A stretch of 64,000 nt of DNA from Klenkia taihuensis (GCF_900112525.1 NZ_FOMD01000001.1:1054001-1118000); one strand, 5' to 3'; counted from the stretch's first letter, positions 46,994-61,376 are shown. Notes: a model not told the origin generated them from the letters alone. A program made the numbers and translations.

Positions 46994-46999
46994 TAACCT
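46994..46999 (+). promoter_or_regulatory. Leaderless-type -10 box of tsaB
   Basis: TAACCT ends 8 nt before the tsaB GTG. No ribosome site lies between, so tsaB-rimI-tsaD probably has its own leaderless transcript. Confidence 0.55.
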
Positions 47000-47007
47000 C
47001 GTCGGTC

Positions 47008-47610
47008 GTGCTCACCCTGGCGATCGACACCGCCACGCCGACCCTCGTCGTCGGCGTGGCCGACGGCGACCGGGTGCTGGCCGAGGCCGGCGTCCCGTCG
47101 GGCACCCGGCACGCCGAGCTGCTCACCCCGACGGTGACCGACGTGCTGGCCCGCGCCGGGGTCGCCGTGGCCGACCTGGCCCGGCTGGTCGTCGGGCTGG
47201 GGCCGGGGCCCTACACCGGGCTGCGGGTGGGCATCGTGACCGCCGCGGCGCTGGGCGACGTGGTCGGCGTCCCGGTGCACGGGGTCTGCTCGCTGGACGC
47301 GGTCGGCGAGGGGCCCCGGGTCGTGGTGACCGACGCCCGCCGCAAGGAGGTCTACTGGCGCGCCTACGACGGCGGCCCGCTGGGCGGGCCCGACGTCGGC
47401 CGGCCCGAGGAGCTGGACCTGCCCGACCTGCCGGTCGTGGGCGACGCCCGGTTCGCCGAGCGGCTGGGCCGGGAGGTCGCACCCGCCGAGGTGACCACCG
47501 CCGGTCTGCTGCGCGCCGTCCCGGCCGGGGAACCCGCGCCGCTGACCCCGCTCTACCTGCGCCGGCCCGACGCGGTGCCCAACGTGGTCCGCAAGCCGGT
47601 GACCCGGTGA
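47008..47610 (+). CDS. tsaB: tRNA t6A synthesis protein TsaB
   Basis: Partner of TsaD and TsaE in making threonylcarbamoyl-adenosine 37 of tRNA (200 aa). ASKHA fold with LAIDTATPTLVVGV at the start and VVGLGPGPYTGLRVG near residue 60. GTG 47008 was preferred because the conserved strand begins there and a -10 box sits just upstream. Overlaps rimI by 4 nt. Confidence 0.95.
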   Translation: MLTLAIDTATPTLVVGVADGDRVLAEAGVPSGTRHAELLTPTVTDVLARAGVAVADLARLVVGLGPGPYTGLRVGIVTAAALGDVVGVPVHGVCSLDAVGEGPRVVVTDARRKEVYWRAYDGGPLGGPDVGRPEELDLPDLPVVGDARFAERLGREVAPAEVTTAGLLRAVPAGEPAPLTPLYLRRPDAVPNVVRKPVTR

Positions 47611-48044
47611 TCGAGCTGCGCCCGATGACGCGGGAGGACCTCACCGCCGTGATGGCGCTGGAGGAGGAGCTCTTCGCCCCCGACACCTGGACCCGGGCCA
47701 TGTACCTCGAGGAGCTGGGGATGACCGACACCCGCAGCTACACCGTCGCGGTCGACGGCGACGAGGTCGTGGGCTACGCCGGGCTGATCGCCTACCCCGA
47801 CGAGGCGCACGTCGCGACCATCGGGGTCACCGGGTCCCGGCAGGGCCAGGGCATCGGCGGCCGGCTGCTGGACGCGCTGCTGGCCGAGGCCGACCGGCGC
47901 AGCCCCGTCGTCCTGCTCGAGGTGCGGGCGTCGGACGAGGCGACCCAGGGGCTCTACGCCCGGCGCGGGTTCGCCCCGATCGGCGTGCGGCCGAACTACT
48001 ACCCCCACAGCGGGGAGGACGCGGTGGTGATGAAGCGTGGCTGA
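47607..48044 (+). CDS. rimI: Ribosomal protein S18-alanine N-acetyltransferase-type GNAT
   Basis: A 145-aa GNAT with the acetyl-CoA pyrophosphate loop [15 protein letters not shown]. Placed between tsaB and tsaD as in other actinobacteria, it is called RimI, which acetylates protein N-termini. GTG start overlaps tsaB by 4 nt and the end overlaps tsaD by 8 nt. Confidence 0.9.
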   Translation: MIELRPMTREDLTAVMALEEELFAPDTWTRAMYLEELGMTDTRSYTVAVDGDEVVGYAGLIAYPDEAHVATIGVTGSRQGQGIGGRLLDALLAEADRRSPVVLLEVRASDEATQGLYARRGFAPIGVRPNYYPHSGEDAVVMKRG

Positions 48045-49080
48045 GCGCACCGACCAGCCGCTGGTGCTGGGGTTCGAGACCAGCTGCGACGAGACCGGCA
48101 TCGGCCTGGTGCGGGGGCACACGCTGCTCTCCGACGCGCTCGCGACGAGCATGGCCGAGCACGAGCGGTTCGGCGGCGTGGTCCCCGAGATCGCCTCGCG
48201 CGCGCACCTGGAGGCGATGGTCCCGACCGTGCACCGCGCCCTGGCCGACGCCGGGGTGGCGCTGCCGGACGTGGACGCCGTCGCGGTGACCAGCGGGCCC
48301 GGGCTCACCGGCGCGCTGCTGGTCGGCGTGGCCGCGGCGAAGGCCTACGCCCTGGCCCTCGGGGTCCCGCTCTACGGGGTCAACCACCTGGCCGCGCACG
48401 TCGCCGTCGACGAGCTCGAGCACGGCCGCCTGGCCGAGCCCAGCATCGCCATGCTGGTCTCCGGCGGGCACAGCTCGATCCTGCTGGTGCCCGACCTGTC
48501 CCAGGACGTCGTCGAGCTCGGCCGCACCGTCGACGACGCCGCCGGCGAGGCCTTCGACAAGGTCGCCCGCGTGCTCGACCTGCCCTTCCCGGGCGGCCCG
48601 CCGATCGACCGCGCCGCGCAGGAGGGCACCGCGTCGATCGCCTTCCCGCGCGGCCTGACCGGCCCCCGCGACCCGGCCTACGACTTCTCCTTCTCCGGCC
48701 TGAAGACCGCCGTCGCCCGGTGGGTGGAGGCCCAGCAGCGCGACGGCGTGCACGTCAGCGTCCCCGACGTCGCGGCGAGCTTCCAGGAGGCCGTCGTCGA
48801 CGTCCTCACCGCCAAGGCGGTGCGGGCGTGCCGCGACCACGGCGTGGACCACCTGGTCATCGGCGGGGGAGTGGCGGCCAACTCGCGGCTGCGCGCGGTC
48901 GCCCAGGAGCGCTGCGACGCCGCCGGGATCGTGCTGCGGGTGCCCAGCCGGCGGCTGTGCACCGACAACGGCGCGATGGTCGCCGCGCTCGGGTCGCGGC
49001 TGGTGATGGCCGGCGTGGCGCCGTCGGAGCCCGACCTGGGCGCGGACAGCTCGCTGCCGATCGACGTCGTCTCGCGCTGA
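48037..49080 (+). CDS. tsaD: tRNA N6-adenosine threonylcarbamoyltransferase TsaD
   Basis: Catalytic subunit transferring the threonylcarbamoyl group to A37 (347 aa). Starts [15 protein letters not shown]; the metal histidines are His117 and His121 in [15 protein letters not shown] and [11 protein letters not shown] follow. GTG start lies within the end of rimI. The gene ends 6 nt from a convergent methyltransferase. Confidence 0.98.
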   Translation: MAERTDQPLVLGFETSCDETGIGLVRGHTLLSDALATSMAEHERFGGVVPEIASRAHLEAMVPTVHRALADAGVALPDVDAVAVTSGPGLTGALLVGVAAAKAYALALGVPLYGVNHLAAHVAVDELEHGRLAEPSIAMLVSGGHSSILLVPDLSQDVVELGRTVDDAAGEAFDKVARVLDLPFPGGPPIDRAAQEGTASIAFPRGLTGPRDPAYDFSFSGLKTAVARWVEAQQRDGVHVSVPDVAASFQEAVVDVLTAKAVRACRDHGVDHLVIGGGVAANSRLRAVAQERCDAAGIVLRVPSRRLCTDNGAMVAALGSRLVMAGVAPSEPDLGADSSLPIDVVSR

Positions 49081-49086
49081 GGGTCC

Positions 49087-50310
49087 TCAGCCCTCGCAGA
49101 GCAGGACGGTCGGGACGTCGGCCACCCGGGTGACGACGACGACCGCCCGCCCCTCGCCCTTCCCGCGCAGCTGCTTCACCAGCGCCTCGGGCTCCACGGC
49201 CGACCCGCGCTTCTTGACCACCACCCGGCCGATGCCGCGCTCGCGCAGCAGGGCCCTCAGCCGCTTGACCGAGAACGGCAGCACGTCGGTGACCCGGTAG
49301 GAGCTGACCCAGGGGGAGTCGGCGGGTGCGTCGGAGGTCAGGTAGGCGATCTGCTCGTCGACCAGCGTCGCGCCCAGCTGCTGCGCGACCGTGGCGACCA
49401 GGCCGGACCGGATGACCGCGGGGTCGGGCTCGTGCAACCACCCGCGCGGGGCGGCGACGGGGGCCCGGCCGGGGTCGGTGTCCGCGGTCAGCTCGTGGAC
49501 GGTCCCCGACCGGACGACGGTGGCCCGCCGCCAGGTGGCCGACACGCCCCGGCCCCACAGCAGCGCCTCGACGATCGACCCGCCGACCGACACCCACTCG
49601 GCCTCCACGCCCCCGGGCACCCGGTCGTGGTCCAGGCCGGGCGCCACCTTGACCACGCAGCGCGGCACCGCGTCCAGCAGCGCGGTCACGGTCGACCACG
49701 GCGGGGACCAGCCGTCGGGGTCGGTGATGCGCCGGCCGTGCGCCCGCCGCGCCGGGTCCAGCACGGCGGCGCCGCACCCGGCGACCTGCCCGTCGGCGGC
49801 GGCCGCGACCAGGTCGACCACGTCGGCGTCGCGCACGTCCACCGGCAGGCCGAGGGCTGCGGCGTTGTGCGCGGTCAGCTCCCGGGCCACCGGGTCGCGG
49901 TCGACGGCGACCACCGACGCGCCGGCCCGGGCGAGGGCGAGGGCGTCGGTGCCCGACGCGCAGCCCAGGTCGACCGCGGTGCCGACCCCACCGGCCAGCA
50001 GCCGCGCGGCGCGGCGGTCGGCCAGCCCGGGCCGGCCGGCCTGCTCCAGGGTGTCGCCGGTGAACAGCAGCCGGTCGGCGTCGGCGCCGAAGACCGGCCG
50101 GGCCCTCTCCCGCTGCCGGGCCACGCCCCACGCGGGCCCGCCGAGGTCGGCCCCGAACTCCGCGCGCAGCCGGGACAGCGCGGTGACCACGTCGGTGCGG
50201 TCGGCCAGCAGCCCGGCCGCCCGGGTCAGCGCCGCGGCGCCGGTGGGGGTGGCCAGCAGGCGCAGCTGGCGGACGGTCTCCTCAGCGGGTTGCTCGACCT
50301 CGGACGGCAC
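49087..50310 (-). CDS. Class I SAM-dependent methyltransferase with THUMP-like C-terminal domain
   Basis: A 407-aa protein. Residues 60-250 hold a Rossmann methyltransferase: VDLGCASGTDALALA (motif I), VVAVDRDP, and VLDPARR at motif IV. The C-terminal 80 residues (about 325-407: PFSVKRLRALLRERGIGRVVVKKRG, RVADVPTVLLCEG) match the THUMP-like domain of this actinobacterial family. Target is unknown, probably RNA. GTG 50310 was chosen since an earlier start would run into the groES promoter. Divergent from groES. Confidence 0.8.
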   Translation of the reverse strand: MPSEVEQPAEETVRQLRLLATPTGAAALTRAAGLLADRTDVVTALSRLRAEFGADLGGPAWGVARQRERARPVFGADADRLLFTGDTLEQAGRPGLADRRAARLLAGGVGTAVDLGCASGTDALALARAGASVVAVDRDPVARELTAHNAAALGLPVDVRDADVVDLVAAAADGQVAGCGAAVLDPARRAHGRRITDPDGWSPPWSTVTALLDAVPRCVVKVAPGLDHDRVPGGVEAEWVSVGGSIVEALLWGRGVSATWRRATVVRSGTVHELTADTDPGRAPVAAPRGWLHEPDPAVIRSGLVATVAQQLGATLVDEQIAYLTSDAPADSPWVSSYRVTDVLPFSVKRLRALLRERGIGRVVVKKRGSAVEPEALVKQLRGKGEGRAVVVVTRVADVPTVLLCEG

Positions 50311-50356
50311 CCGCACAGCCTGGCCCACGATCCTGGGCGGGCCGGGGCCGACCCGG

Positions 50357-50391
50357 TTGAGCGGCTGGCACTCTGGTGGGTAGAGTGCCAA
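50357..50391 (+). promoter_or_regulatory. groES promoter with overlapping CIRCE operator
   Basis: TTGAGC at 50357-50362 and TAGAGT at 50381-50386, 18-nt spacer. An inverted repeat covers the spacer and -10: TGGCACTC (50366-50373), nine bases, GAGTGCCA (50383-50390). This matches the CIRCE element bound by HrcA, so groESL is expected to be heat-induced by loss of HrcA repression. Confidence 0.85.
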
Positions 50392-50494
50392 CCGACACGG
50401 GCTGGGCCTGACCCCCGCGACGGCAGACCCCGGCCCCCGTGCCACAGCGTCAGCACCATCCACTGCTCGTCGGACGAGAAGGGGGAGTCACCAC

Positions 50495-50803
50495 GTGACC
50501 ACCGCCACCAAGGTCAGCATCAAGCCGCTCGAGGACCGCGTCGTCGTCCAGGCCAACGAGGCCGAGACCACCACCGCCTCCGGCCTGGTCATCCCGGACA
50601 CCGCCAAGGAGAAGCCCCAGGAGGGCACCGTCGTCGCCGTCGGCCCCGGCCGCATCGACGACAACGGCAACCGCGTCCCCCTGGACGTCAACGTGGGCGA
50701 CGTCGTCGTCTACTCGAAGTACGGCGGCACCGAGGTGCGCTACGCCGGCGAGGACTACCTCGTGCTGTCGGCCCGCGACCTGCTGGCCGTCGTCGAGAAG
50801 TGA
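50495..50803 (+). CDS. groS: Co-chaperonin GroES
   Basis: Lid of the GroEL chamber (102 aa). Core from [28 protein letters not shown] with the mobile loop, to [20 protein letters not shown] start with AAGGGGGAG upstream. First gene of the CIRCE-controlled groES-groEL unit. Confidence 0.98.
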   Translation: MTTATKVSIKPLEDRVVVQANEAETTTASGLVIPDTAKEKPQEGTVVAVGPGRIDDNGNRVPLDVNVGDVVVYSKYGGTEVRYAGEDYLVLSARDLLAVVEK

Positions 50804-50826
50804 GCTGAGCTCACCGCTCCACCTGC

Positions 50827-52551
<1,725 letters not shown>

Positions 52552-52558
52552 GGAAGGA

Positions 52559-52607
52559 CCCCCTCCCACCCCCGGGCGCGCTGCGCGCCCGGGGGCCTGG
52601 GAGGGGG
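52559..52607 (+). terminator. groEL terminator
   Basis: A hairpin of 49 nt, with CCCCCTCCCA (52559-52568) and TGGGAGGGGG (52598-52607) as outer arms and a nearly perfect GC core between. It begins 8 nt after the stop codon. Confidence 0.75.
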
Positions 52608-52628
52608 CCGTCCCGGTGCCGCACGACG

Positions 52629-52670
52629 ACGAAGGGCCGGTCGACCATCCGTGGTCGACCGGCCCTTCGT
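52629..52670. terminator. Perfect 19-bp hairpin between groEL and whiB
   Basis: Arms 52629-52647 and 52652-52670 are exact reverse complements around TCCG. It lies 23 nt downstream of the minus-strand whiB stop and just past the groEL hairpin, so each convergent gene has its own terminator. Confidence 0.75.
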
Positions 52671-52692
52671 GGTCCGGGGGTGGTGCGGGGCG

Positions 52693-52992
52693 TCAGACGC
52701 CCACGCGCACCGGGGCGTTCTCCGCGGCGATGAGCCGGGTGCGCTCCTCCTCGCTCATGCCGCCCCACACCCCGTAGGGCTCGCGGACGCTCAGCGCGTG
52801 CTTGAGGCAGGCCTCGACGACGGGGCAGGTGCCGCACACGGCCTTCGCCGCAGCCTGGCGCCGGGCCCGGGCGGGACCGCGCTCGCCGTCGGGGTGGAAG
52901 AACAGGGACGTGGACTCGCCACGGCAGGCGCCGTGCAGTTGCCAGTCCCACACCTCGGCGACGGGGGTGGGCAGGCGGCGGATGTCGGCCAT
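52693..52992 (-). CDS. WhiB-family iron-sulfur regulator, WhiB3-like
   Basis: A 99-aa Wbl protein with cysteines at 23, 53, 56 and 62 for a 4Fe-4S cluster and GVWGG at 74-78, followed by a basic or hydrophilic tail. FFHPDGERGPARARR and EPYGVWGG match WhiB3 best. Placement beside groEL and guaB also agrees with mycobacterial whiB3. Such proteins bind the primary sigma factor and respond to oxygen, NO or redox state. ATG 52992 has AGGAGG upstream. It is divergent from the BldM-like gene. Confidence 0.88.
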   Translation of the reverse strand: MADIRRLPTPVAEVWDWQLHGACRGESTSLFFHPDGERGPARARRQAAAKAVCGTCPVVEACLKHALSVREPYGVWGGMSEEERTRLIAAENAPVRVGV

Positions 52993-53269
52993 GTGGGGTC
53001 CTCCTGATCTCGGGCGACCGGGGTGCTGCCCGGCGCTCAGCCACCACTGCCCGTGCGTGATCACCGCCAAACACGATCGCGATCAACTCCTTCTGCGGGA
53101 TCGCCGGATGTGTGCATCGGGCGGTCGCCGCCGCGCTCCTCACCCGCCGGGGTGACACCCACTGGGCACCACCCCGGCTGCGGATCAAGGTGGGTGACGA
53201 CCCCGCCGACCACCGGGTGGGGGACACCGGTGCCCCGGACGGGCACGGCTGGTGAGGACAGGAGCACAC
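52993..53269. promoter_or_regulatory. Divergent control region between whiB and bldM-like genes
   Basis: A 277-nt region holding two short palindromes close together, GTGATCAC (53057-53064) and GATCGCGATC (53075-53084). Both are AT-richer than their surroundings, as expected for operator or promoter DNA. No -35/-10 pair was convincing on either strand. Confidence 0.4.
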
Positions 53270-54022
53270 GTGATCGAGGACAGGACCCGGGCCGCGGTGA
53301 ACGGCGGCTCGCACGGTGTCGGCGGATCGACCGTGTGGGTGTTCGACGAGCGCCGGCGCGTCCGCGACGACGTGGCCTCCCGGCTGGTCGCGCTGCCGTC
53401 GGTCGCGCGTGTCGAGGCCGTGGGCGACCCCGCCTCGCTGCTCGCCCGGCTGGCCACCCGCCAGCCCGACGTCCTGCTGGTCGGCACCCAGCGGGCGACC
53501 GACAGCGGCCTGGCCGTCGCCACCCAGGTGCTGCGCCAGCACCCGACGGTGCCGGTCCTGGTCCTCGGCGCCCCCGACGACGCCGCGAGCGTGCAGGCCG
53601 CCGTCGCCGCCGGCGCCCGCGGCTACCTGCGCTGGGACGCCTCGCCCGTGGAGATGGGCCTGGGCGTGTCCCGCGTCGGCCTGCGCGCCGAGCCCGCCCG
53701 CCCGCCGCACACCGGCCCGCTGTCGGCCGTCGGCGCCGGCTCGGCCCCCGCCTGGGGCGGCTCCACCGCCCTCGCGGCCGCCGCGCCCACCACGGTGCGC
53801 GCCGCCGTCCGCGTCGAGGTCCCCGCCGTCACCCTGTCGGTGCGCGAGATGCAGGTGCTCACCGGCATGAGCCAGGGCAAGAGCAACGCCCAGATCGGCC
53901 GCGAGCTCTACCTGTCCGAGGACACCATCAAGACCCACGCGCGCCGGCTGTTCCGCAAGCTCGGCGCCAAGGACCGCGCCGAAGCGGTCGCCAGCGGGTT
54001 CCGTCGCGGCATGATGAGCTGA
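53270..54022 (+). CDS. BldM-like atypical response regulator with LuxR-type C-terminus
   Basis: A 250-aa protein. The N-terminal half (residues 20-140) has a receiver-like fold, but the phospho-acceptor aspartate position is Gly72 (DVLLVG), so it is unlikely to be a normal kinase target. A low-complexity Ala-Pro linker (145-180) leads to a LuxR-type helix-turn-helix with LSVREMQVLTGM, ELYLSEDTIKTHARRLFRKLG and the ending EAVASGFRRGMMS, which is very close to Streptomyces BldM. Position next to groESL, a Wbl gene and guaB agrees with bldM. GTG 53270 follows ACAGGAG. Function: developmental or redox-linked control, inferred. Confidence 0.82.
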   Translation: MIEDRTRAAVNGGSHGVGGSTVWVFDERRRVRDDVASRLVALPSVARVEAVGDPASLLARLATRQPDVLLVGTQRATDSGLAVATQVLRQHPTVPVLVLGAPDDAASVQAAVAAGARGYLRWDASPVEMGLGVSRVGLRAEPARPPHTGPLSAVGAGSAPAWGGSTALAAAAPTTVRAAVRVEVPAVTLSVREMQVLTGMSQGKSNAQIGRELYLSEDTIKTHARRLFRKLGAKDRAEAVASGFRRGMMS

Positions 54023-54086
54023 CCCCGCCCGACGACCCCCGCACGGTCGACGGGTCCGCACCCCGACAGACGAGGACCCAGCACCC

Positions 54087-55205
54087 ATGACCGGCGACCG
54101 GGTGGACGTCAGCGTGGTCGTGCCGACCTACGACGAGGCGGCGAACATCGCCGAGCTGCTGCGCCGCGTCGACGCGGCCGTCGGCGGGCCCGCCACCGAG
54201 GTCGTGGTGGTCGACGACTCCCGCGACGACACCGCCGCGGTCGCCCGGGCCCAGGCACCGTCGCTGCGCTCCCGGCTGGTGGTCATCCACCGGGCCGAGC
54301 CCGAGGGCGGGCTGTCCGGTGCCGTGGTCGCCGGGCTGCGCGCCGCCCGCGGGCGGCAGTGCGCGGTGCTCGACGGCGACCTGCAGCACCCGCCGGAGGT
54401 GCTGCCCGCGCTGCTGGACGCGCTGGAGGGCGCCGACGTGGCCGTCGCCTCCCGCTACACCGCCGGCGGGGCCGCCGAGGGCCTGTCCGGGTGGCTGCGG
54501 CACGGCGTCTCGCGCACCACCACGCTGGTCACCAAGGCCATGTTCCCGACCCGGCTGCACACCTGCAGCGACCCGATGACCGGGTTCTTCGCCCTCGACC
54601 TGGACCGGGTCGACCTCGACGAGCTGCGGCCGAAGGGCTTCAAGATCCTGCTGGAGGTGCTGGTCCGGCGCCGGCGCCGGATCCGCGAGGTGCCCTTCGC
54701 CTTCGGCGCGCGCACCGGCGGGTCCTCCAAGGCCTCGCTGCGCCAGGGCCTGTGGTTCCTCTGGCAGCTGGTCGACCTGCGCTTCGGCCGGATGTCGGGC
54801 TTCGCGCTCATCGGCGCGCTCGGCGCGGTGGCCAACGTGGCGATCGTGTCGGCGCTCGTCGCCCTCGGCATGTCGTTCCTGCCGGCCGCGGTGATCGCCG
54901 CCGAGGCCACCATCGTGGGCAACTTCCTGCTGCAGGAGCGGTTCGTCTTCGCCGACCTGGTCGCCTCGGCCGACCCCACCTGGCGGCGGTTCCTCCGCTC
55001 GGCGCTGTTCAACAACACCGAGAGCGCCATCCGCATCGCCATCGCCTGGTGGCTGGTGGCGCACGGCGTGCTGCACAGCGCGATCGCCACCGCGGTCACG
55101 CTCGCCGTGGCCTTCGTGGCGCGGTTCGTCTTCCACGCGCTGGTGGTCTACCGGCCCCGCGAGGGCGGTGCGGTGCCGGCCGCGCGGGAACGGGCCCGCG
55201 TCTAG
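54087..55205 (+). CDS. Glycosyltransferase family 2 with GtrA membrane domain
   Basis: A 372-aa protein. Residues 1-235 are a GT-A glycosyltransferase resembling polyprenol-phosphate mannose (dolichol-phosphate type) synthases: VSVVVPTYDEAANI, VVDDSRDDT, DGDLQHPPE as the DxD site, and GFKILLEVL. Residues 240-355 form four hydrophobic helices of a GtrA domain (RFGRMSGFALIGALG through FVARFVFHALVVY). This pair is known to make and flip polyprenyl-linked sugars. Product and acceptor unknown; likely membrane-bound at the inner face. Confidence 0.85.
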   Translation: MTGDRVDVSVVVPTYDEAANIAELLRRVDAAVGGPATEVVVVDDSRDDTAAVARAQAPSLRSRLVVIHRAEPEGGLSGAVVAGLRAARGRQCAVLDGDLQHPPEVLPALLDALEGADVAVASRYTAGGAAEGLSGWLRHGVSRTTTLVTKAMFPTRLHTCSDPMTGFFALDLDRVDLDELRPKGFKILLEVLVRRRRRIREVPFAFGARTGGSSKASLRQGLWFLWQLVDLRFGRMSGFALIGALGAVANVAIVSALVALGMSFLPAAVIAAEATIVGNFLLQERFVFADLVASADPTWRRFLRSALFNNTESAIRIAIAWWLVAHGVLHSAIATAVTLAVAFVARFVFHALVVYRPREGGAVPAARERARV

Positions 55206-55214
55206 GGCTGCTGC

Positions 55215-55625
55215 CTAGGGCTGGTCGTCACGGGCGTGCCGGCCCGGCGGGTGCCCCTCGCGGGGCTCCTCGGCCTCGGCGCGGGCGGCCACCCCGTCGG
55301 CGTAGCCGCTGGCGTAGTCCCAGCTGACGTAGTCGTCGGGGTCGGGGTCGAAGGGCGGCTCGTGCCGGCCGGTCTGGCCCTCGTCGAGCAGCTGCCGCAG
55401 GTTGGCCTGCATGAGCGCCCAGTCGACGTGGTGCTCCTCGTCGCAGTCGGGGCAGTCGACCACGATGCCCTTGACGCCGGTGGGCTCGAGGAGGGTGCGG
55501 AACACCTCCAGCTCGGCCAGGTCGTCCAGCACCCCGGCGCGCTCCTCCATGGTCAGCGGGGGAGGCGGCGGAGCTTCGTCGCTGCCGCTGCCGTCGCTGC
55601 CGAAGGCGTCGTCCCACGAGGTCAC
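55215..55625 (-). CDS. DUF5319-type conserved protein
   Basis: A 136-aa acidic protein. A variable Ser- and Pro-rich start is followed by TMEERAGVLDDLAELEVFRTLLEPTGVKG and by IVVDCPDCDEEHHVDWALMQANLRQLLDEG, with a CxxC pair. The C-terminus is hydrophilic. It is conserved beside guaB in actinobacteria (Rv3412-like), function unknown. GTG 55625 has no ribosome site but has TACCCT 6 nt upstream on the minus strand. Convergent with the preceding gene (9-nt gap). Confidence 0.8.
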   Translation of the reverse strand: MTSWDDAFGSDGSGSDEAPPPPPLTMEERAGVLDDLAELEVFRTLLEPTGVKGIVVDCPDCDEEHHVDWALMQANLRQLLDEGQTGRHEPPFDPDPDDYVSWDYASGYADGVAARAEAEEPREGHPPGRHARDDQP

Positions 55626-55631
55626 GGGCCG

Positions 55632-58414
<2,783 letters not shown>

Positions 58415-58416
58415 GG

Positions 58417-59979
<1,563 letters not shown>

Positions 59980-60020
59980 GCGGTTCCGCCCCGCAGCGTT
60001 GATCAGGGGACCTGGTCGAA

Positions 60021-60060
60021 GTCCGTCCCCCTGCGCCAGATCTGGTGCAGGAGGACGGAC
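60021..60060. terminator. Convergent terminator after guaA
   Basis: GTCCGTCCCCCTGCGCC (60021-60037) pairs with 60044-60060 over 17 positions with one C-A mismatch and one G-U wobble, loop AGATCT. The right arm is repeated as GGTGCAGGAGGAC at 60064-60076 with a 20-nt period. Confidence 0.6.
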
Positions 60061-60079
60061 TCCGGTGCAGGAGGACCGG

Positions 60080-60406
60080 TCATCCCCGGGGCTTGCGGAG
60101 CTCGTTGACCAGCAGCCCGACGCCGGCCACGACGAGGACGACGGCGACGAACCCGCCGCCGAACACCCAGCCCGGCAGCGAGGTGCCGACCAGACCGAGG
60201 ACGGCGACCAGGCAGAACACCACGCCTGCGGTCAGCGCCAGCAGGTCGGGGGAGCGGCGGCGCGGGGCCGGCGCGGCGGCGGGCTGGGGCGTCCAGCCGG
60301 TGCTGCCGTCGGTGAGGACGGCGGTGTCGCGGCGGTCGGTGTCGGGGTGCACGGTGGTCTCCTGCTCGCTGGTGGCGGGGGTGCGGGGGTCGGTCGGCTC
60401 AGCCAC
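60080..60406 (-). CDS. Small membrane protein of the PspC locus
   Basis: A 108-aa protein with a hydrophilic N-terminal half (Thr, Asp, Pro-rich) and two hydrophobic helices at about residues 53-75 and 80-100, ending NELRKPRG. It overlaps the pspC-type gene by 8 nt and is likely co-translated. No enzymatic motif. Probably a membrane partner of the envelope-stress system; function unknown. Confidence 0.75.
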   Translation of the reverse strand: MAEPTDPRTPATSEQETTVHPDTDRRDTAVLTDGSTGWTPQPAAAPAPRRRSPDLLALTAGVVFCLVAVLGLVGTSLPGWVFGGGFVAVVLVVAGVGLLVNELRKPRG

Positions 60407-61340
60407 GGGACACCGTCACGTCGCCGATGCCCGACTGGATCGTCAACACGATCTCGGGGGTGCTGTCCCCGGTCCACGGCCGCGACCCGGTGCCCGGGAA
60501 GAAGCCGCCCTGCGACCCGTCGCCGAACACGTCCGCCTCGCCCACCCCGTTCTGCACGTCCACCTGGACGTCGGCCGAGCGCGGGACCACGACCTCGACG
60601 TCCCCGATGCCGGCGTCGATCGTGGTGGTGATCGGCGCGGTGAGGTCAGCCAGGTCGATGCCGGTCAGGTCGAGCTCGGTGTCGCCGACCCCGCTGCGGT
60701 AGTCCGCGCGCACCGCGTCGGCGGTGGCCGGGGCGTAGCTGCGGTCACCGACCCCGCCGCGGGTCCGGTCGGACCAGCCGTGGCCGGCGGACGCGACGAC
60801 CACCGCGAAGGTCAGCAGCACGCCCAGGGCCACGAGCGGCCCGCGGGCCGCGCGGCCGGCGACGAACGCGCCCACCCCGAGCCCGAGGCCGACGACGAGC
60901 AGCGCGATCGACAGGAAGACCACCGGGCCGGGGCTCCACGGCGTGGCCCAGGCGACCAGGGCGGTGACGCCGAGGGCGATCAGCAGGGCCGCCACGGTCA
61001 CCCCGGGGACGGGGGAGCGGGGCTCGACCGCCCGCGGCCCGGGCTGCGGTGCACCCGGGTCGACCGGGCGGGCCGGCATGAGCAACCACAGCAGCAGGTA
61101 GACCAGGAACCCGGTGCCGCCGGCGAAGACCAGGGCGATGAACCCGACCCGCCACAGCAGCGCGTCGATGCCGGTGTACTCGGCGAGGCCGCCGCCGACA
61201 CCGCCGATCACCTTGTCGGTCCGGCTGCGGCGCAGCGGGGGCCGGGCCGGCTGGTACGGGGGCGGGGTGCCGCCGGCGGGCGGTTCGGGGAAGGGCGGCA
61301 GCGGCGGCGGAGGGGTCTGCGGCGGGGACGGAGTCGTCAT
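60399..61340 (-). CDS. PspC domain protein with C-terminal toastrack-like domain
   Basis: A 313-aa membrane protein. Residues 1-35 are Pro-rich. The PspC domain follows (RSRTDKVIGGVGGGLAEYTGIDALLWRVGF), then a helix-rich membrane part with four hydrophobic segments to about residue 190, and a beta-rich C-terminal domain (GIGDVEVVVPRSADVQVDVQ, IQSGIGDVTVSRG) like LiaF/DUF2154. The beta domain is expected outside or at the membrane surface. ATG 61340 with GGAGGG upstream. Divergent from the histidine kinase gene. Confidence 0.85.
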   Translation of the reverse strand: MTTPSPPQTPPPPLPPFPEPPAGGTPPPYQPARPPLRRSRTDKVIGGVGGGLAEYTGIDALLWRVGFIALVFAGGTGFLVYLLLWLLMPARPVDPGAPQPGPRAVEPRSPVPGVTVAALLIALGVTALVAWATPWSPGPVVFLSIALLVVGLGLGVGAFVAGRAARGPLVALGVLLTFAVVVASAGHGWSDRTRGGVGDRSYAPATADAVRADYRSGVGDTELDLTGIDLADLTAPITTTIDAGIGDVEVVVPRSADVQVDVQNGVGEADVFGDGSQGGFFPGTGSRPWTGDSTPEIVLTIQSGIGDVTVSRG

Positions 61341-61370
61341 GGCGTCCACCCTCCGTGCGTCGGGGACCCG

Positions 61371-61376
61371 ACGGTA
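61371..61376 (-). promoter_or_regulatory. -10 box of the PspC gene (minus strand)
   Basis: Read on the minus strand, TACCGT lies next to the left 14-bp operator arm and 30 nt before the ATG. Confidence 0.45.

Noticed and set aside
50311-50463. Methyltransferase start at 50463
   Set aside because: The coding region would run through the CIRCE element and the groES promoter, and the added residues are not conserved-looking.
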